From NCBI GenBank assembly GCA_031410915.1, contig JANNZY010000002.1:1-64000 (forward strand): DNA of 64,000 nt. The letters are read 5' to 3'. The notes below the pieces were generated by a model. It was given only the letters and a program-made list of their open reading frames with translations. It was not told where the DNA came from and did not search any database. The DNA is from WLMZ01 sp031410915. GTDB lineage: Bacteria; Actinomycetota; Acidimicrobiia; Acidimicrobiales; Ilumatobacteraceae. The position numbers were made by a program, and so were the translations under genes. Shown here piece by piece: positions 17,152 through 25,418 of this stretch (position 1 is its first letter; every line of letters starts with the position of its first letter).

Positions 17152-17956
17152 CCAGCACCACGATGCCGAGCGCGATTCGGTAGAGCACGAACGGTGTGAA
17201 GCTGCGTGTGCGCACCAGCTTGAGCGTGCCCCACACCGCGAGCCAGCCACTCAGCCCGGACGTGACGATGCCGACGAGCATCGGTACGCCGAGTCCGTGG
17301 GGGATGCCGTCCTTGAACAGCTTGGCCAGCTTGAAGATCACTGCTCCGACGGTCACCGGCAGGCTCATCAAGAAGCTGATCCGCACCGCGGCATCGCGTT
17401 CGAAGCCCAGGAACCGGCCGGCGGTGATGGTGATGCCTGACCGCGAGGTGCCCGGGTTGAGCGCCAGGATCTGCGCCGCGCCGATGCCGATCGCGTCGCG
17501 TTGGGTGTAGTCGGCGATGGTACGCCGGCCGAGGGCTCGGTCGGCCACGTACAGGATCACGCCGAACACGATCAGGCTGATCGCGATCAGCGTCGGGGTG
17601 CCGAGCTTGTCGTCGATCGAGCTCTCGAACAGTGCGCCGACCGCGGCTGCGGGCACGGACGACAGCACCAGCAGCCAGGCGAGCTTGCCCTCGGTGGTCG
17701 CCGGCTTCTCGCGCTTGACCACGAGGCGCGTGCCCTCGCGGACGTAGACGACGATGTCCTTGCGGAAGTACCCGACCGCAGCGATGATCGTGCCGACGTG
17801 CAGCGCGACGTCGAATGCCTTTTCGACGGAGTTGTTGTCGAAGTCGTGCCAGTCGAACAACCACGGCACGAGCAGCAGGTGGCCGCTGGAGGAGATCGGC
17901 AGGAACTCGGACAGGCCCTGCACGAGACCGAGAACGATGGCGTGAAGGATCGGCAC
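17126..17956 (-). CDS. uppP: Undecaprenyl-diphosphatase (BacA family)
   Basis: Integral-membrane phosphatase that recycles undecaprenyl pyrophosphate during cell-wall synthesis and gives bacitracin tolerance. The 276-residue length and about eight hydrophobic segments fit the family. The catalytic regions are visible: GLVQGLSEFLPISSSGH near residues 9-25 with the active Glu and Ser cluster, and LNPGTSRSGITI near 157-168 with the conserved Arg. It starts 9 bp after the stop codon of the PHP phosphoesterase gene, so the two likely form an operon. Confidence 0.96.
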   Translation of the reverse strand: MPILHAIVLGLVQGLSEFLPISSSGHLLLVPWLFDWHDFDNNSVEKAFDVALHVGTIIAAVGYFRKDIVVYVREGTRLVVKREKPATTEGKLAWLLVLSSVPAAAVGALFESSIDDKLGTPTLIAISLIVFGVILYVADRALGRRTIADYTQRDAIGIGAAQILALNPGTSRSGITITAGRFLGFERDAAVRISFLMSLPVTVGAVIFKLAKLFKDGIPHGLGVPMLVGIVTSGLSGWLAVWGTLKLVRTRSFTPFVLYRIALGIVVLVIVAAGWR

Positions 17957-17965
17957 TGCAGATGT

Positions 17966-18679
17966 CTAGTGGATCGAGGTTCCCGGCACCACACGCGGTG
18001 TCCACGGACGAGCGTGGTCCCAGTGGTGCCCGACCGGGTGTCCGTGGCGGAGCTTGGCGAGGAAGTCGGCCGGTCCGTCGAAGTCGGGCATCTCGACGTA
18101 TGCCGCGCCGATCGCGAGCGGTACGTGCGCGTCGCTTCCGGCACCGGCGGCAAGATCGTGATCGGCCGCGAACCGCGCCGCGCGTTCGTTCAGCGAACGC
18201 AGCGATGTCTTCGCGTTCAGGGTCTCGATCGCGTCGATCATCCCGTCGGCGACCAGTGCGAGCATGGCGTCTTCGGCCAAGTTGCGGCGCATCGGGTCGA
18301 ACGGGTGCGGGATGTACACGAGGCCACCCTGCTCGCGGATCAGGCGTGCGGCTTCGCCGGGCTGCACGCCGATCGGCACCCGCTCGGTCAGGAACAGCCC
18401 GATGATCTCTCCGGCGTGGGTCTTCAGCTCCTCGCCGACGACGACCCGGCATGGCAGGTGCGCAGCGAGCTCGACCGCGCCCTTGATCGCGTTGTGGTCG
18501 GTGATGCACAACACGTCGATGCCTGCCGCGACCACGGCATCGTGGATCTCGGCCGGCGTGGTGGTGGAGTCACCGCTCCACATCGTGTGGCTGTGCATGT
18601 CCACCCGCACCCATCCGGCCGGCACGGCAGCGCCGAGGTGAGGATGACGCTCGACGGCGTCGGCGGAGGGAGCCGGCAC
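17966..18679 (-). CDS. PHP-domain phosphoesterase
   Basis: Predicted metal-dependent phosphoesterase of the polymerase and histidinol phosphatase (PHP) superfamily, 237 residues. Metal ligands are visible in order: DMHSHTMWSGD (about 27-37), ITDHNAIKG (about 59-67), a GEE motif near 82, IPHPFDP (about 122-128) and GSDAH (about 186-190). Members of this group hydrolyse small phosphate esters or 3',5'-bisphosphates; the substrate is not deducible. GTG 18679 is the start, with TACCGT 8 nt upstream. It precedes uppP by 9 bp. Confidence 0.85.
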   Translation of the reverse strand: MPAPSADAVERHPHLGAAVPAGWVRVDMHSHTMWSGDSTTTPAEIHDAVVAAGIDVLCITDHNAIKGAVELAAHLPCRVVVGEELKTHAGEIIGLFLTERVPIGVQPGEAARLIREQGGLVYIPHPFDPMRRNLAEDAMLALVADGMIDAIETLNAKTSLRSLNERAARFAADHDLAAGAGSDAHVPLAIGAAYVEMPDFDGPADFLAKLRHGHPVGHHWDHARPWTPRVVPGTSIH

Positions 18680-18687
18680 GAGGGATC

Positions 18688-18693
18688 ACGGTA
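18688..18693 (-). promoter_or_regulatory. -10 hexamer of PHP-uppP operon
   Basis: TACCGT on the minus strand ends 8 nt before GTG 18679; no Shine-Dalgarno. Confidence 0.55.
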
Positions 18694-18705
18694 TCCGACG
18701 CATGC

Positions 18706-18711
18706 CATGAT
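18706..18711 (+). promoter_or_regulatory. Possible -10 of RmlD-like gene
   Basis: CATGAT, one base from TATGAT, ends 6 nt before ATG 18718. Less certain than the TAnnnT examples. Confidence 0.35.
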
Positions 18712-18717
18712 CCAGCG

Positions 18718-19527
18718 ATGGCCTGGCGACGACGCACTCGGATCATGCTGGTGACCGGTGGCTCGGGCTTGCTCGGCCGGCATCTGCAGCGCAGCCCGGC
18801 GATCGAGCAGTGGGAGTTGGTCGCGCCGGGATCGCACTCGTTGGACGTTCGCCAGCACGACCGAGTTCTGGACATGATCACCGACTGGAGGCCGAATGTC
18901 GTGGTACACCTCGCGTATCGCAAAGGCGATCGGCGCTCCATCGTCGACGGCAGCCGTCACGTGGCCGAGGCCGCGTCCCGTGCCGGTGCGCGCTTGATCC
19001 ACGTGTCGACCGATGTCGTGTTCGCCGGTCGGCAGGCACCGTACGTCGAGTCGGACCTGCCGTTCCCGATCACCGAATACGGCCGGATGAAGGCCGACGC
19101 CGAGGTTGCGGTGGCTGCGGCCTGCCCCACGGCGCTGATCGTGCGGCCGTCGCTGATGTTCGCGACAGACTTCCTCGCGCCACTGCAGCTGGACGTGCAG
19201 CGCGCGCTCGACGGACGCAGCACGATGTCGTTCTTCATCGACGAGTACCGCTGCCCGGCACACGCCGCCGACGTGGCCGCAGCCATCGGTCGCCTGGCGT
19301 CGATGCCAACGGTGACCGGCCCGTTGCACATCGCCGGTCCGGAAGTGGTCAGCCGCGCCGACCTGGCTCGCGCCGTGGCCGTCACGCTCGGCGCCAACCC
19401 GGCACTGTTGCGCACTGCACGAGTCGCCGACGTGGCCATGGATCGGCCGGCGCGCATCGTGCTCGATTGCTCGCGTGCTGCCGCCCTCGGAATCCACTGC
19501 CGGCCGCTGGCCGAAGCAATGCGCTGA
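18718..19527 (+). CDS. RmlD-like NAD-dependent sugar epimerase/reductase
   Basis: A 269-residue extended short-chain dehydrogenase. The nucleotide-binding motif VTGGSGLLGRHL is at about 12-23, an HLAYRKGD segment follows, STDVVFAGRQAPYVESD matches the RmlD pattern, and the catalytic Tyr-x3-Lys is in EYGRMKADAE (about 120-129). The family includes dTDP-4-dehydrorhamnose reductase; no other rhamnose genes are nearby, so substrate is open. An alternative start at the internal Met (18745) would begin right before the Rossmann fold. It is divergent from the PHP gene with 38 bp between start codons. Confidence 0.8.
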   Translation: MAWRRRTRIMLVTGGSGLLGRHLQRSPAIEQWELVAPGSHSLDVRQHDRVLDMITDWRPNVVVHLAYRKGDRRSIVDGSRHVAEAASRAGARLIHVSTDVVFAGRQAPYVESDLPFPITEYGRMKADAEVAVAAACPTALIVRPSLMFATDFLAPLQLDVQRALDGRSTMSFFIDEYRCPAHAADVAAAIGRLASMPTVTGPLHIAGPEVVSRADLARAVAVTLGANPALLRTARVADVAMDRPARIVLDCSRAAALGIHCRPLAEAMR

Positions 19528-19639
19528 ATCAGGTCGCTGCCGGGCGACTCACCGAACCCCACCCGGCACCCATTTCGAGCTCCCATCGCGAGCCGACGAT
19601 GTGGCCATCAACGAGTCGCGCTGTCCTGCGATCGGTACC

Positions 19640-19678
19640 GAGCCGGATCTCCCCGCTGCCAGCGGCAACATCCGGCTC
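19640..19678 (+). repeat. Compound hairpin element, copy 1
   Basis: A 39-nt two-tier palindrome: outer arms GAGCCGGAT and ATCCGGCTC (perfect 9 bp), a 4x4 internal loop (CTCC opposite CAAC), and inner arms CCGCTG and CAGCGG around a single C. Copy 2 lies 25 bp downstream with the same architecture. Confidence 0.65.
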
Positions 19679-19702
19679 CACATCGCGGTTGCAACCTGGT
19701 GT

Positions 19703-19738
19703 GTCGGATCGTGCCGCTGGCAGCGGCGACATCCGGAC
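19703..19738 (+). repeat. Compound hairpin element, copy 2
   Basis: Same layout as copy 1: outer arms GTCGGAT and ATCCGGAC (one-base bulge), a 4x4 internal loop (CGTG opposite CGAC), and inner arms CCGCTG and CAGCGG around a single G. The outer stem differs from copy 1 on both arms, with one bulge, yet still pairs, which suggests that structure matters. Confidence 0.6.
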
Positions 19739-20030
19739 TGCGGCGGCGGACCTCGCGACACCCATCCGCCGCACAGCCCGGCCGCGCACGGGCCAGGCGT
19801 GCGGCCGACGCAACCATCCACACACGCGCGGGCCGGACGGGCGACCGGTTCCGCAATGCACGCACACGTGTGGAGGGCGTGCGCATCGGTCTGGCGGCAC
19901 CCATCGATCGCACGACGCTGCCGCGCGTCGCTCAGACGCGCATCCGGCACTGCGATCCGCAGACGCGTGGGCCTGACGTGTGGCGGGTGACGCATCCAGC
20001 GCACGCGTGGGGAGGGCGTGCCGGGGCTGC

Positions 20031-20820
20031 TCAGGTGGGCACAACGGTGCGTTGGAACTTGTGCATCAGGTGGCGGCCGGCGCGGACGGGGAGGTGCTTG
20101 GCGGGGCCGAGGCCGGGCAGGCACTCGATGACCGCGTCCCAGTTGGCGTTGTGGAAGAACGCATCCGACGTGCGTCGAGGCGCACCGGGCATCTCGACGA
20201 CTCGGTGCATGGTCGAGCGCCAGCGGTCGTTGGTCCACTGTGCCAGCGTGTCGCCGAGGTTGACCACGAAGCCGTCGGGCTCGGCGTCGATCGCCACCCA
20301 GTCCCCGGTCGGCGATCGGCTGGAAGTAGTCGCCGGGCAGGCCGAGCGCGTCAGCCATGTGCGACAGCAGTTGCGCCGACAACTCGCCGAGCGCGTCGTA
20401 GTACGTCTCCAGCGCGGCTCGGAACCCTGCCGGTGCGACAGGCCGCCGATTCGGTGAGCGGATCCACCGTTGTTCGGGATCGGTCAGCTCATGGGCCGAT
20501 GCGTGGATCGGACCGACCGAGAACGTCTGCTTGCGGTCGGGGGGCGTGTCGTCACCGAGTGACGAAGCCAGCTTCTCGGCCTCGAAACCGGCGTAGCCGT
20601 AGGGATAGCCGGGGCTCGGCATCGCGACCGCAGCCCGCACCGCCGAGGGTGCGTCGAAGAACGCCCGGGTCGCCGACCACACGCCGTCGATCACCTGTGC
20701 CGCAACGCCGTGACCGACGATCTGAAAGAACCCGATCTGCTCGCATGCGGCGCCGATCTGCGCAGCGACGACCGAGCGAGACTGCCCGAGGTCGATGATC
20801 GGCACGAGCGGTGCGGGCAC
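20031..20820 (-). pseudogene. Broken 2-oxoglutarate/Fe(II) oxygenase (isopenicillin N synthase family)
   Basis: The first frame (from GTG 20820 to about 20305) encodes the N-terminal domain of an IPNS-like oxygenase: PIIDLGQS, GFFQIVGHGV, and a middle region ending LPGDYFQPIADR (172 residues). The rest continues in another frame from about 20306: DWVAIDAEPDGFVVNLGD, RWRSTMHRVV with the distal iron His, RRTSDAFFHN with the RxS that binds 2-oxoglutarate, then a stop at 20031. Between the halves about 60 residues that family members have are missing, including the HxD iron ligands, and the frame is shifted. The gene therefore cannot make an active enzyme as sequenced. It is the third gene after tldD-tldE, with its GTG overlapping the tldE stop codon (TAGTG). 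Confidence 0.75.
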
Positions 20821-22172
20821 TACGCACCGCTCATGGTGACGTCGCGGATGACGAGGGTGACACCCGCGGCGCGCATCGGCAACCAGTCGACGTCGCCGCC
20901 GATCTCGACGATGTCGTGCAGCATCCGCTGCAGTGTGGACGCGATCGTGAACTCGCGCACCGGGCCGCCGAGCTGGCCGTTGGTGATCAAGAGACCGGAC
21001 GCGCCGGTGGAGAAGTCGCCGCTGATCGGGTTGACACCGCTGTGCAAGCCCTGCACGCTCTGGATGAGCACGCCGTCGTCGACATCGGCCACGAGATCGG
21101 CTTGTGATCGGGTGCCGGGCTGCAATTGCATCGCCAGGCAGCCGACGCCGGGGGTGCCCTTGAAGCCGCCGCGCACGGCGTTACCGGTGCTGGCCGTGCC
21201 GGCCCGACGAGCGCTGTAGGAGGAATGGACGAACGCATGCAACACGCCATCGCGGATCAGCTCGTTGCGGCGCGCGGCCAGACCCTCGCCATCGATGTCG
21301 GTGGCGGTGTAGGCCTTTGCATTGGTCGGGTCGTCGACGAGCGTGAACAGCGGCGACGCCACGGGCTCGCCCAGACGATTGGCGAACAGACTGCGTCCCT
21401 TGGTGACGTTCTCGCCGTTGAGCGCGCTGCTGAGCACGCCGAGGAACTGCGCGGTCACGTACGGGTCGAGCACGACGGTGACGCGCTTGGAGGACGGCTT
21501 CGTCGCCCCGAGCAGGCGCGTCGCCCGGTCCGCTGCCTCGCGTGCCGCCTTGGCGAGATCGAACTCGACCGGTGAGCGACCGACGGCGAAGCCGAAGCCT
21601 GTCTGGGTCTCGTCGCCGTCGTCGGCCAACGTGCTGACCGAGCAGTAGCAACCGTTCTCGCGACCGCTGACACGGATGCCGCTGGTGGAGGCGACCGCAG
21701 CCTCGCCGAACGCATCGCTGTAGTTCGCGTCATCGACGCGCACTCGCGAGTCCGTCGCGAGGGTCAGCCGCTCGAGCTCTTTGGCCAGAGCGATCTTGCC
21801 GTCCGTCTGGTACACGGCGAGCTCGTCGCTCCACAACTGCTGGGCCACGACGTCGACGCCGTCGGGCTCGGCCAGGCCGGCCCATTCGTCGGGTGTGCCG
21901 AAGACGACGTTGTCCCGCGCCTCGGCCAGCACGGACGCGATCGCGTCGTCGTCGAGCGTGCCCGCGTAGGCGAAGCCGGTGCGGCCGTCGCGGATGACAC
22001 GGATGCCGATGCCTTCGCTCTGCGCGCTGACGAAGTGCTCGACCTCGCCCTCGTAGACGCGGATGTCCGTCTCTTGCCCCCGCGACACGTACGCCTCGAT
22101 CTGCTCACCCGGGTTGGCCTGAGCGATGACGCGATCCGCGATGGCCTGCAATTCCGGGGCACCCGCACTCAT
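20820..22172 (-). CDS. tldE: TldE/PmbA-family metalloprotease subunit
   Basis: Partner of TldD. In other bacteria the TldD/TldE heterodimer is a protease that trims unfolded peptides, including leader peptides of modified peptides and antitoxins. The 450-residue protein has the family layout with GIGIRVIRDGRTGFAYAG near residues 54-71 and the C-terminal block GNAVRGGF...SGDFSTGASGLLITNG. It lacks an HExxxH zinc motif, as expected for the TldE side. Its ATG overlaps the tldD stop codon by 4 bp (ATGA), so the two are made in step. Confidence 0.92.
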   Translation of the reverse strand: MSAGAPELQAIADRVIAQANPGEQIEAYVSRGQETDIRVYEGEVEHFVSAQSEGIGIRVIRDGRTGFAYAGTLDDDAIASVLAEARDNVVFGTPDEWAGLAEPDGVDVVAQQLWSDELAVYQTDGKIALAKELERLTLATDSRVRVDDANYSDAFGEAAVASTSGIRVSGRENGCYCSVSTLADDGDETQTGFGFAVGRSPVEFDLAKAAREAADRATRLLGATKPSSKRVTVVLDPYVTAQFLGVLSSALNGENVTKGRSLFANRLGEPVASPLFTLVDDPTNAKAYTATDIDGEGLAARRNELIRDGVLHAFVHSSYSARRAGTASTGNAVRGGFKGTPGVGCLAMQLQPGTRSQADLVADVDDGVLIQSVQGLHSGVNPISGDFSTGASGLLITNGQLGGPVREFTIASTLQRMLHDIVEIGGDVDWLPMRAAGVTLVIRDVTMSGA

Positions 22173-23560
22173 GCTGCCGTGCCACCGATGGTGAGCGCCT
22201 TGACGCGCAATGTCGGTTGGCCGTCGCCGACCGGTACGCCCTGGCCGTCCTTGCCGCAGGTGCCCGGGTTGCCCATCGCGAAGTCGTTGCCGAGCGCGTC
22301 GATGTCGCGCAACACCTGCGGACCGTTGCCGATCAGGTTGCCTTCGCGCAACGGCTCGGTGATCTCGCCGTTCTCGATCAGGTAGGCCTCGGTCATGCCG
22401 AAAACGAAATCGCCGGTCGCGGTGTTGACGCTGCCGCCGCCGAGCTTGGCGATGTAGACGCCATTCGGCGTGTCACGGATGATGTCCTGCGGTGCCTCGT
22501 CGCCGTCGAGCACGTAGGTGTTGGTCATGCGCACCATCGGCAGGTGCATGTAGCTCTGCCGGCGACCGTTGCCGGTGTGCGCATGACCCTCCTTGCGGGC
22601 GCGGAGGTGATCCCACATGTAGTCGGTCAGCACGCCGTCTTTGATCAGCACGTTGTACTGGCTCGGGTGGCCTTCGTCGTCGATGCCGATTGCGCCCCAC
22701 TCGCCCGACATCGTGCCGTCGTCGACGAGCGTGACGAGCGGCGAGGCGACCTGTTCGCCGACCTTGCCGCGGTAGACGCTGGCGCCCTTGCCGACGAGGT
22801 CGGCTTCGAGGCCGTGGCCGCACGCCTCGTGGAACAACACACCGCCGCTGCCGCGCTTGATGACGACGGGCATCGAGCCGCTCGGTGCGGGGCGAGCGCG
22901 CAACTTGGTGATCGCCTGGCGGGCGGCGGTACGGGCCAGTTCGTCGACGTCTTGCTGGTCGAAGACCTCGAACCCGATCGTCGCGCCGAGTGATTCGAAG
23001 CCGGTCTGCATCCCGGCGTCGCCGTTGGCGACGACGCTGATGCGCAACAAGTGGCGAACCTGCTCGTCCTCGGCCAGGAGGCCGTCGCTGTTGGCGACGA
23101 CGATGCGCTTGCGGCTGTCGCCATAGCCGGCGGACACCTGCGCGATCGACGCGCCCGTGGAGCGCGCCGCCTCGTCGATGCGCTGGAGCAGCGCGACCTT
23201 GGCCGCTTTGCCGACGGTGTCGGGAAAGATCTCGACGGTGTTGACCGGGTGAGGCGCGGAACGGGCGAGTTCGACCGTGCGCGTCCCGCCCCCACCCTGC
23301 GCTGCTGCGGAGCCGGCAGCTTGGGCTGCGGCACGCAACCCGGCCTCGGACAGGTCTGCGGTGTAGGCGAAGCCCGTGGTCTCGCCGCGCACGACACGAA
23401 TGCCGGCACCGCGATCGCGGCCACTGGTCACCTGTTCGACCCGACCGTCGTCGAGGCCCGCAGACGTCGACGACTTGTCCTCGGCGTAGACCTCGGCGAA
23501 CTCGCCACCGGTCCGCAGCGCCGTTGCCAACACCCGCTCCAACACGTCCTGTTCGATCAC
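22169..23560 (-). CDS. tldD: TldD-family metalloprotease subunit
   Basis: Catalytic subunit of the TldD/TldE protease. The 463-residue protein contains the zinc-binding HEACGHGLE segment (HExxxH type), GIRVVRGETTGFAYT in the N-terminal part and GGGSVNTATGDFVFGMTEAYLIENGEIT near the C-terminus, all characteristic. GTG 23560 is the start: a TAGGCT hexamer ends 7 nt upstream and the protein begins at the usual point. First gene of tldD-tldE-broken oxygenase. No modified-peptide precursor gene is seen nearby. Confidence 0.94.
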   Translation of the reverse strand: MIEQDVLERVLATALRTGGEFAEVYAEDKSSTSAGLDDGRVEQVTSGRDRGAGIRVVRGETTGFAYTADLSEAGLRAAAQAAGSAAAQGGGGTRTVELARSAPHPVNTVEIFPDTVGKAAKVALLQRIDEAARSTGASIAQVSAGYGDSRKRIVVANSDGLLAEDEQVRHLLRISVVANGDAGMQTGFESLGATIGFEVFDQQDVDELARTAARQAITKLRARPAPSGSMPVVIKRGSGGVLFHEACGHGLEADLVGKGASVYRGKVGEQVASPLVTLVDDGTMSGEWGAIGIDDEGHPSQYNVLIKDGVLTDYMWDHLRARKEGHAHTGNGRRQSYMHLPMVRMTNTYVLDGDEAPQDIIRDTPNGVYIAKLGGGSVNTATGDFVFGMTEAYLIENGEITEPLREGNLIGNGPQVLRDIDALGNDFAMGNPGTCGKDGQGVPVGDGQPTLRVKALTIGGTAA

Positions 23561-23567
23561 GGCGGCC

Positions 23568-23573
23568 AGCCTA
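23568..23573 (-). promoter_or_regulatory. -10 hexamer of tldD operon
   Basis: TAGGCT on the minus strand ends 7 nt before GTG 23560; leaderless type. Confidence 0.6.
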
Positions 23574-23621
23574 CGGTGACTCGTCCGACGGGAGACTCCC
23601 GCAAATGAGGGCGGCCGTGGT

Positions 23622-23627
23622 TAGCCT
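23622..23627 (+). promoter_or_regulatory. -10 hexamer of FlK-like thioesterase gene
   Basis: TAGCCT ends 9 nt before ATG 23637; no Shine-Dalgarno. Confidence 0.55.
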
Positions 23628-23636
23628 CGTCTCCCT

Positions 23637-24020
23637 ATGGGTTTTGCGGTCGAGGTCGGCATGCGTGGCGAGGCGAGCCTCGTCGTCGCCGATGAGGACA
23701 CTGCGATCGCCCATCGCTCCGGCTCCGTGCCCGTGCTCGCCACACCGTGCGTCATCGCGTTATGCGAGCGGGCGGCCATCGCTGCCGTCGCCGATCGCCT
23801 GCCGGCAGGTCTGACCACGGTTGGCATGCGGGTCCAGGTCGACCACCTGCAGCCCACCGCCGTCGGCCACGAAGTGTCCGCCGAAGCCGTGCTGAAGCAC
23901 ATCGAGGGCCGACGGTTGACGTTCTCCGTCTCCGTCGACGACAACCGTGGCCTCGTGGCTGCGGGCAAGGTCACCCGCGTCATCGTCGAGATCGAACGAT
24001 TCATGGACAAGACCATCTGA
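23637..24020 (+). CDS. Hotdog-fold thioesterase, FlK-like
   Basis: A 127-residue single-domain protein of the hotdog fold resembling the fluoroacetyl-CoA thioesterase FlK group. Visible family features are ATPCVIALCERAA (about 36-48), GMRVQVDHLQPTAVGHEVSAEA (about 63-84) and the strand AAGKVTRVIVEIERF near the end. In FlK the catalytic residues are Thr, Glu and His; here T37 and E44 of the first block and H69 of the second fall at matching places. The physiological substrate in most bacteria with such a protein is unknown, so fluoroacetate resistance should not be assumed. Confidence 0.75.
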   Translation: MGFAVEVGMRGEASLVVADEDTAIAHRSGSVPVLATPCVIALCERAAIAAVADRLPAGLTTVGMRVQVDHLQPTAVGHEVSAEAVLKHIEGRRLTFSVSVDDNRGLVAAGKVTRVIVEIERFMDKTI

Positions 24021-24034
24021 ACCGATAACTGGTC

Positions 24035-24430
24035 ATGAGCTCGCGCATGACCATCCTGTTCGTCGCCGCACTCGGCATCGGCACGACCGCCTGCGCGTCC
24101 GAGCAAGCGTCGCTCCTGCCCACCGCCTCGACGCCACCAGCTGCGGCGACGGCCGTGCCGGCCCCGCCAGCCGACCACAACACCGTCACGACCCTGGTCG
24201 CCCCGGCCTCGACCGTCGCTGCGTTCGCGGGCGCCGACAACGCGGCCTGCGTGGCCGACCAACAAGCCGTGCAGCTCGCAGTCGAGTCCTATCTGACGTT
24301 GAACGGCGGCACTGAGGCCGTCGAGGCCGACGTTGTCGCTGCCGGCTTGTTGCGCGAGCAGAGTCCGTTGCACGACATCGCCGCCGGTGCTCTCGTCATC
24401 CCGGCGCCCGGCTCGCCCTGCCTCCAGTAG
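24035..24430 (+). CDS. Small putative lipoprotein
   Basis: A 131-residue exported protein not assigned to a family. The signal sequence (residues 1-19) is followed by Cys20 in GTTACAS, a lipobox-like site. A Pro/Ala/Thr linker (about 27-62) leads to a short conserved-looking domain: ACVADQQAVQLAVESYLTLNG (about 71-91), a pattern that also appears in actinobacterial pilin-like and secretion-linked proteins. It lies 14 bp after the thioesterase gene and could share its transcript; GATAAC just before ATG 24035 might be a separate -10. Function unknown. Confidence 0.65.
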   Translation: MSSRMTILFVAALGIGTTACASEQASLLPTASTPPAAATAVPAPPADHNTVTTLVAPASTVAAFAGADNAACVADQQAVQLAVESYLTLNGGTEAVEADVVAAGLLREQSPLHDIAAGALVIPAPGSPCLQ

Positions 24431-24510
24431 CCGTCCGACAGACCTGTCGCAGCGTGCTGGCCGGCACGTCCGTCGCCATTGCGCGGCCGGCCGGGCGCAG
24501 GTGGACGTCG

Positions 24511-24516
24511 TAGAGT
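24511..24516 (+). promoter_or_regulatory. -10 hexamer of first PAP2 gene
   Basis: TAGAGT ends 8 nt before GTG 24525 and supports that start over upstream in-frame codons. Confidence 0.5.
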
Positions 24517-24524
24517 GGCTGATC

Positions 24525-25418
24525 GTGTCTGTGGCAGCGGAGAACCGACCGACGAAGCTGAGGGCTTCGTTGCCCTGGCTGCGCGAGATCCTGGTGATCG
24601 GTGTCGTGTACATGGTGTACGGCTTCGTCCGCAACCAGTTCGGGTCGGCGAAGTTGGGGATCGGCGACTCGCCGATGCACTCGTTCAACAACGCGGTGCG
24701 GGTCATCGATGTCGAGCGGGCGCTCGGGTTGTTCCACGAGCAGACCATCCAACGCTGGTTCGTGACCGTGGACGCGGCCGGCAACCTCCACGCCTCGTGG
24801 ATCGTCACCTGGTTCAACGTCTTCTACGGCACGGCCCACTTCATCGTCACGCTCGGCGTGTTGATCTGGCTGTTCGTGCGCCATCGCTCGCGCTTCGGCC
24901 GCTGGCGCACGACTCTGATGGCAACCACGGTGCTGGCCCTCCTCGGCTTCGCGCTGTTCCCGCTGATGCCGCCGCGCTTGTTCAACGCCGATCCGGCCAC
25001 ATACCGCTACGGCGGCGGCGAGATCGCCGAGGCCCGTGACGAACCGGACTACGGCTTCGTCGACACCCTGCGCGAGGTCGGCGGGCTGTGGTCGTTCGAC
25101 TCCAAGAAGTTGGACAGTGTGTCGAACCAGTACGCGGCCATGCCGAGTCTGCACATCGGTTGGAGCCTGTGGTGCACGGTGGTGCTGTGGACGTTCGCCC
25201 GCCGGGCCTGGGTGCGATGGTTGGGGATCCTGTACCCGATGTGCACGCTGCTCGTCATCGTCGCCACGGCGAACCACTTCATCATCGACGCGCTCGGCGG
25301 GGTGGCGATCCTGTTGACCGGTTACGGCATCGCGCGCGGCGTCGAGTACCTGCGCGAGCGACGCGACGCCGACGCACCTGTCGCCGAGGCGGACACCGAT
25401 GTCCTCGTCAGCAGCTGA
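24525..25418 (+). CDS. PAP2-superfamily membrane phosphatase/transferase
   Basis: A 297-residue membrane protein with about six hydrophobic segments. The active-site motifs of the PAP2 group are present as NQYAAMPSLHIGWSLW (about 202-217, His in SLH) and ANHFIIDALGG (about 246-256, His and Asp), the arrangement found in the AUR1/inositolphosphotransferase-like branch (PF14378 type). Such enzymes move or remove phosphate groups on isoprenoid or inositol lipids. Its last 20 bp overlap the next gene, a GT-C glycosyltransferase, so both are coupled, and a second related PAP2 gene lies opposite, pointing to envelope-lipid or lipoglycan synthesis. Confidence 0.8.
   Translation: MSVAAENRPTKLRASLPWLREILVIGVVYMVYGFVRNQFGSAKLGIGDSPMHSFNNAVRVIDVERALGLFHEQTIQRWFVTVDAAGNLHASWIVTWFNVFYGTAHFIVTLGVLIWLFVRHRSRFGRWRTTLMATTVLALLGFALFPLMPPRLFNADPATYRYGGGEIAEARDEPDYGFVDTLREVGGLWSFDSKKLDSVSNQYAAMPSLHIGWSLWCTVVLWTFARRAWVRWLGILYPMCTLLVIVATANHFIIDALGGVAILLTGYGIARGVEYLRERRDADAPVAEADTDVLVSS

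Larger units (their letters stand above)
19528..20030. other. Gene-free 500-bp region between convergent genes
   Basis: No frame here gives a protein-like translation; all are Arg/Pro/Ala-rich without domains. The left part holds two related compound hairpins (annotated separately). The right part holds two copies of a GTGG(GG)AGGGCGTGC motif about 137 bp apart (near 19865-19882 and 20002-20021) in G/C-rich sequence with many CACGCG-type words. It may be decayed coding sequence, or a region carrying terminators for the two converging transcripts. Confidence 0.5.

Noticed and set aside
19549..20305. Continuation of the broken oxygenase first frame to 19549 (423 codons)
   Set aside because: After residue 172 the translation becomes Arg/Pro/His-rich and loses family similarity; it is out-of-frame read-through, not a fusion protein.
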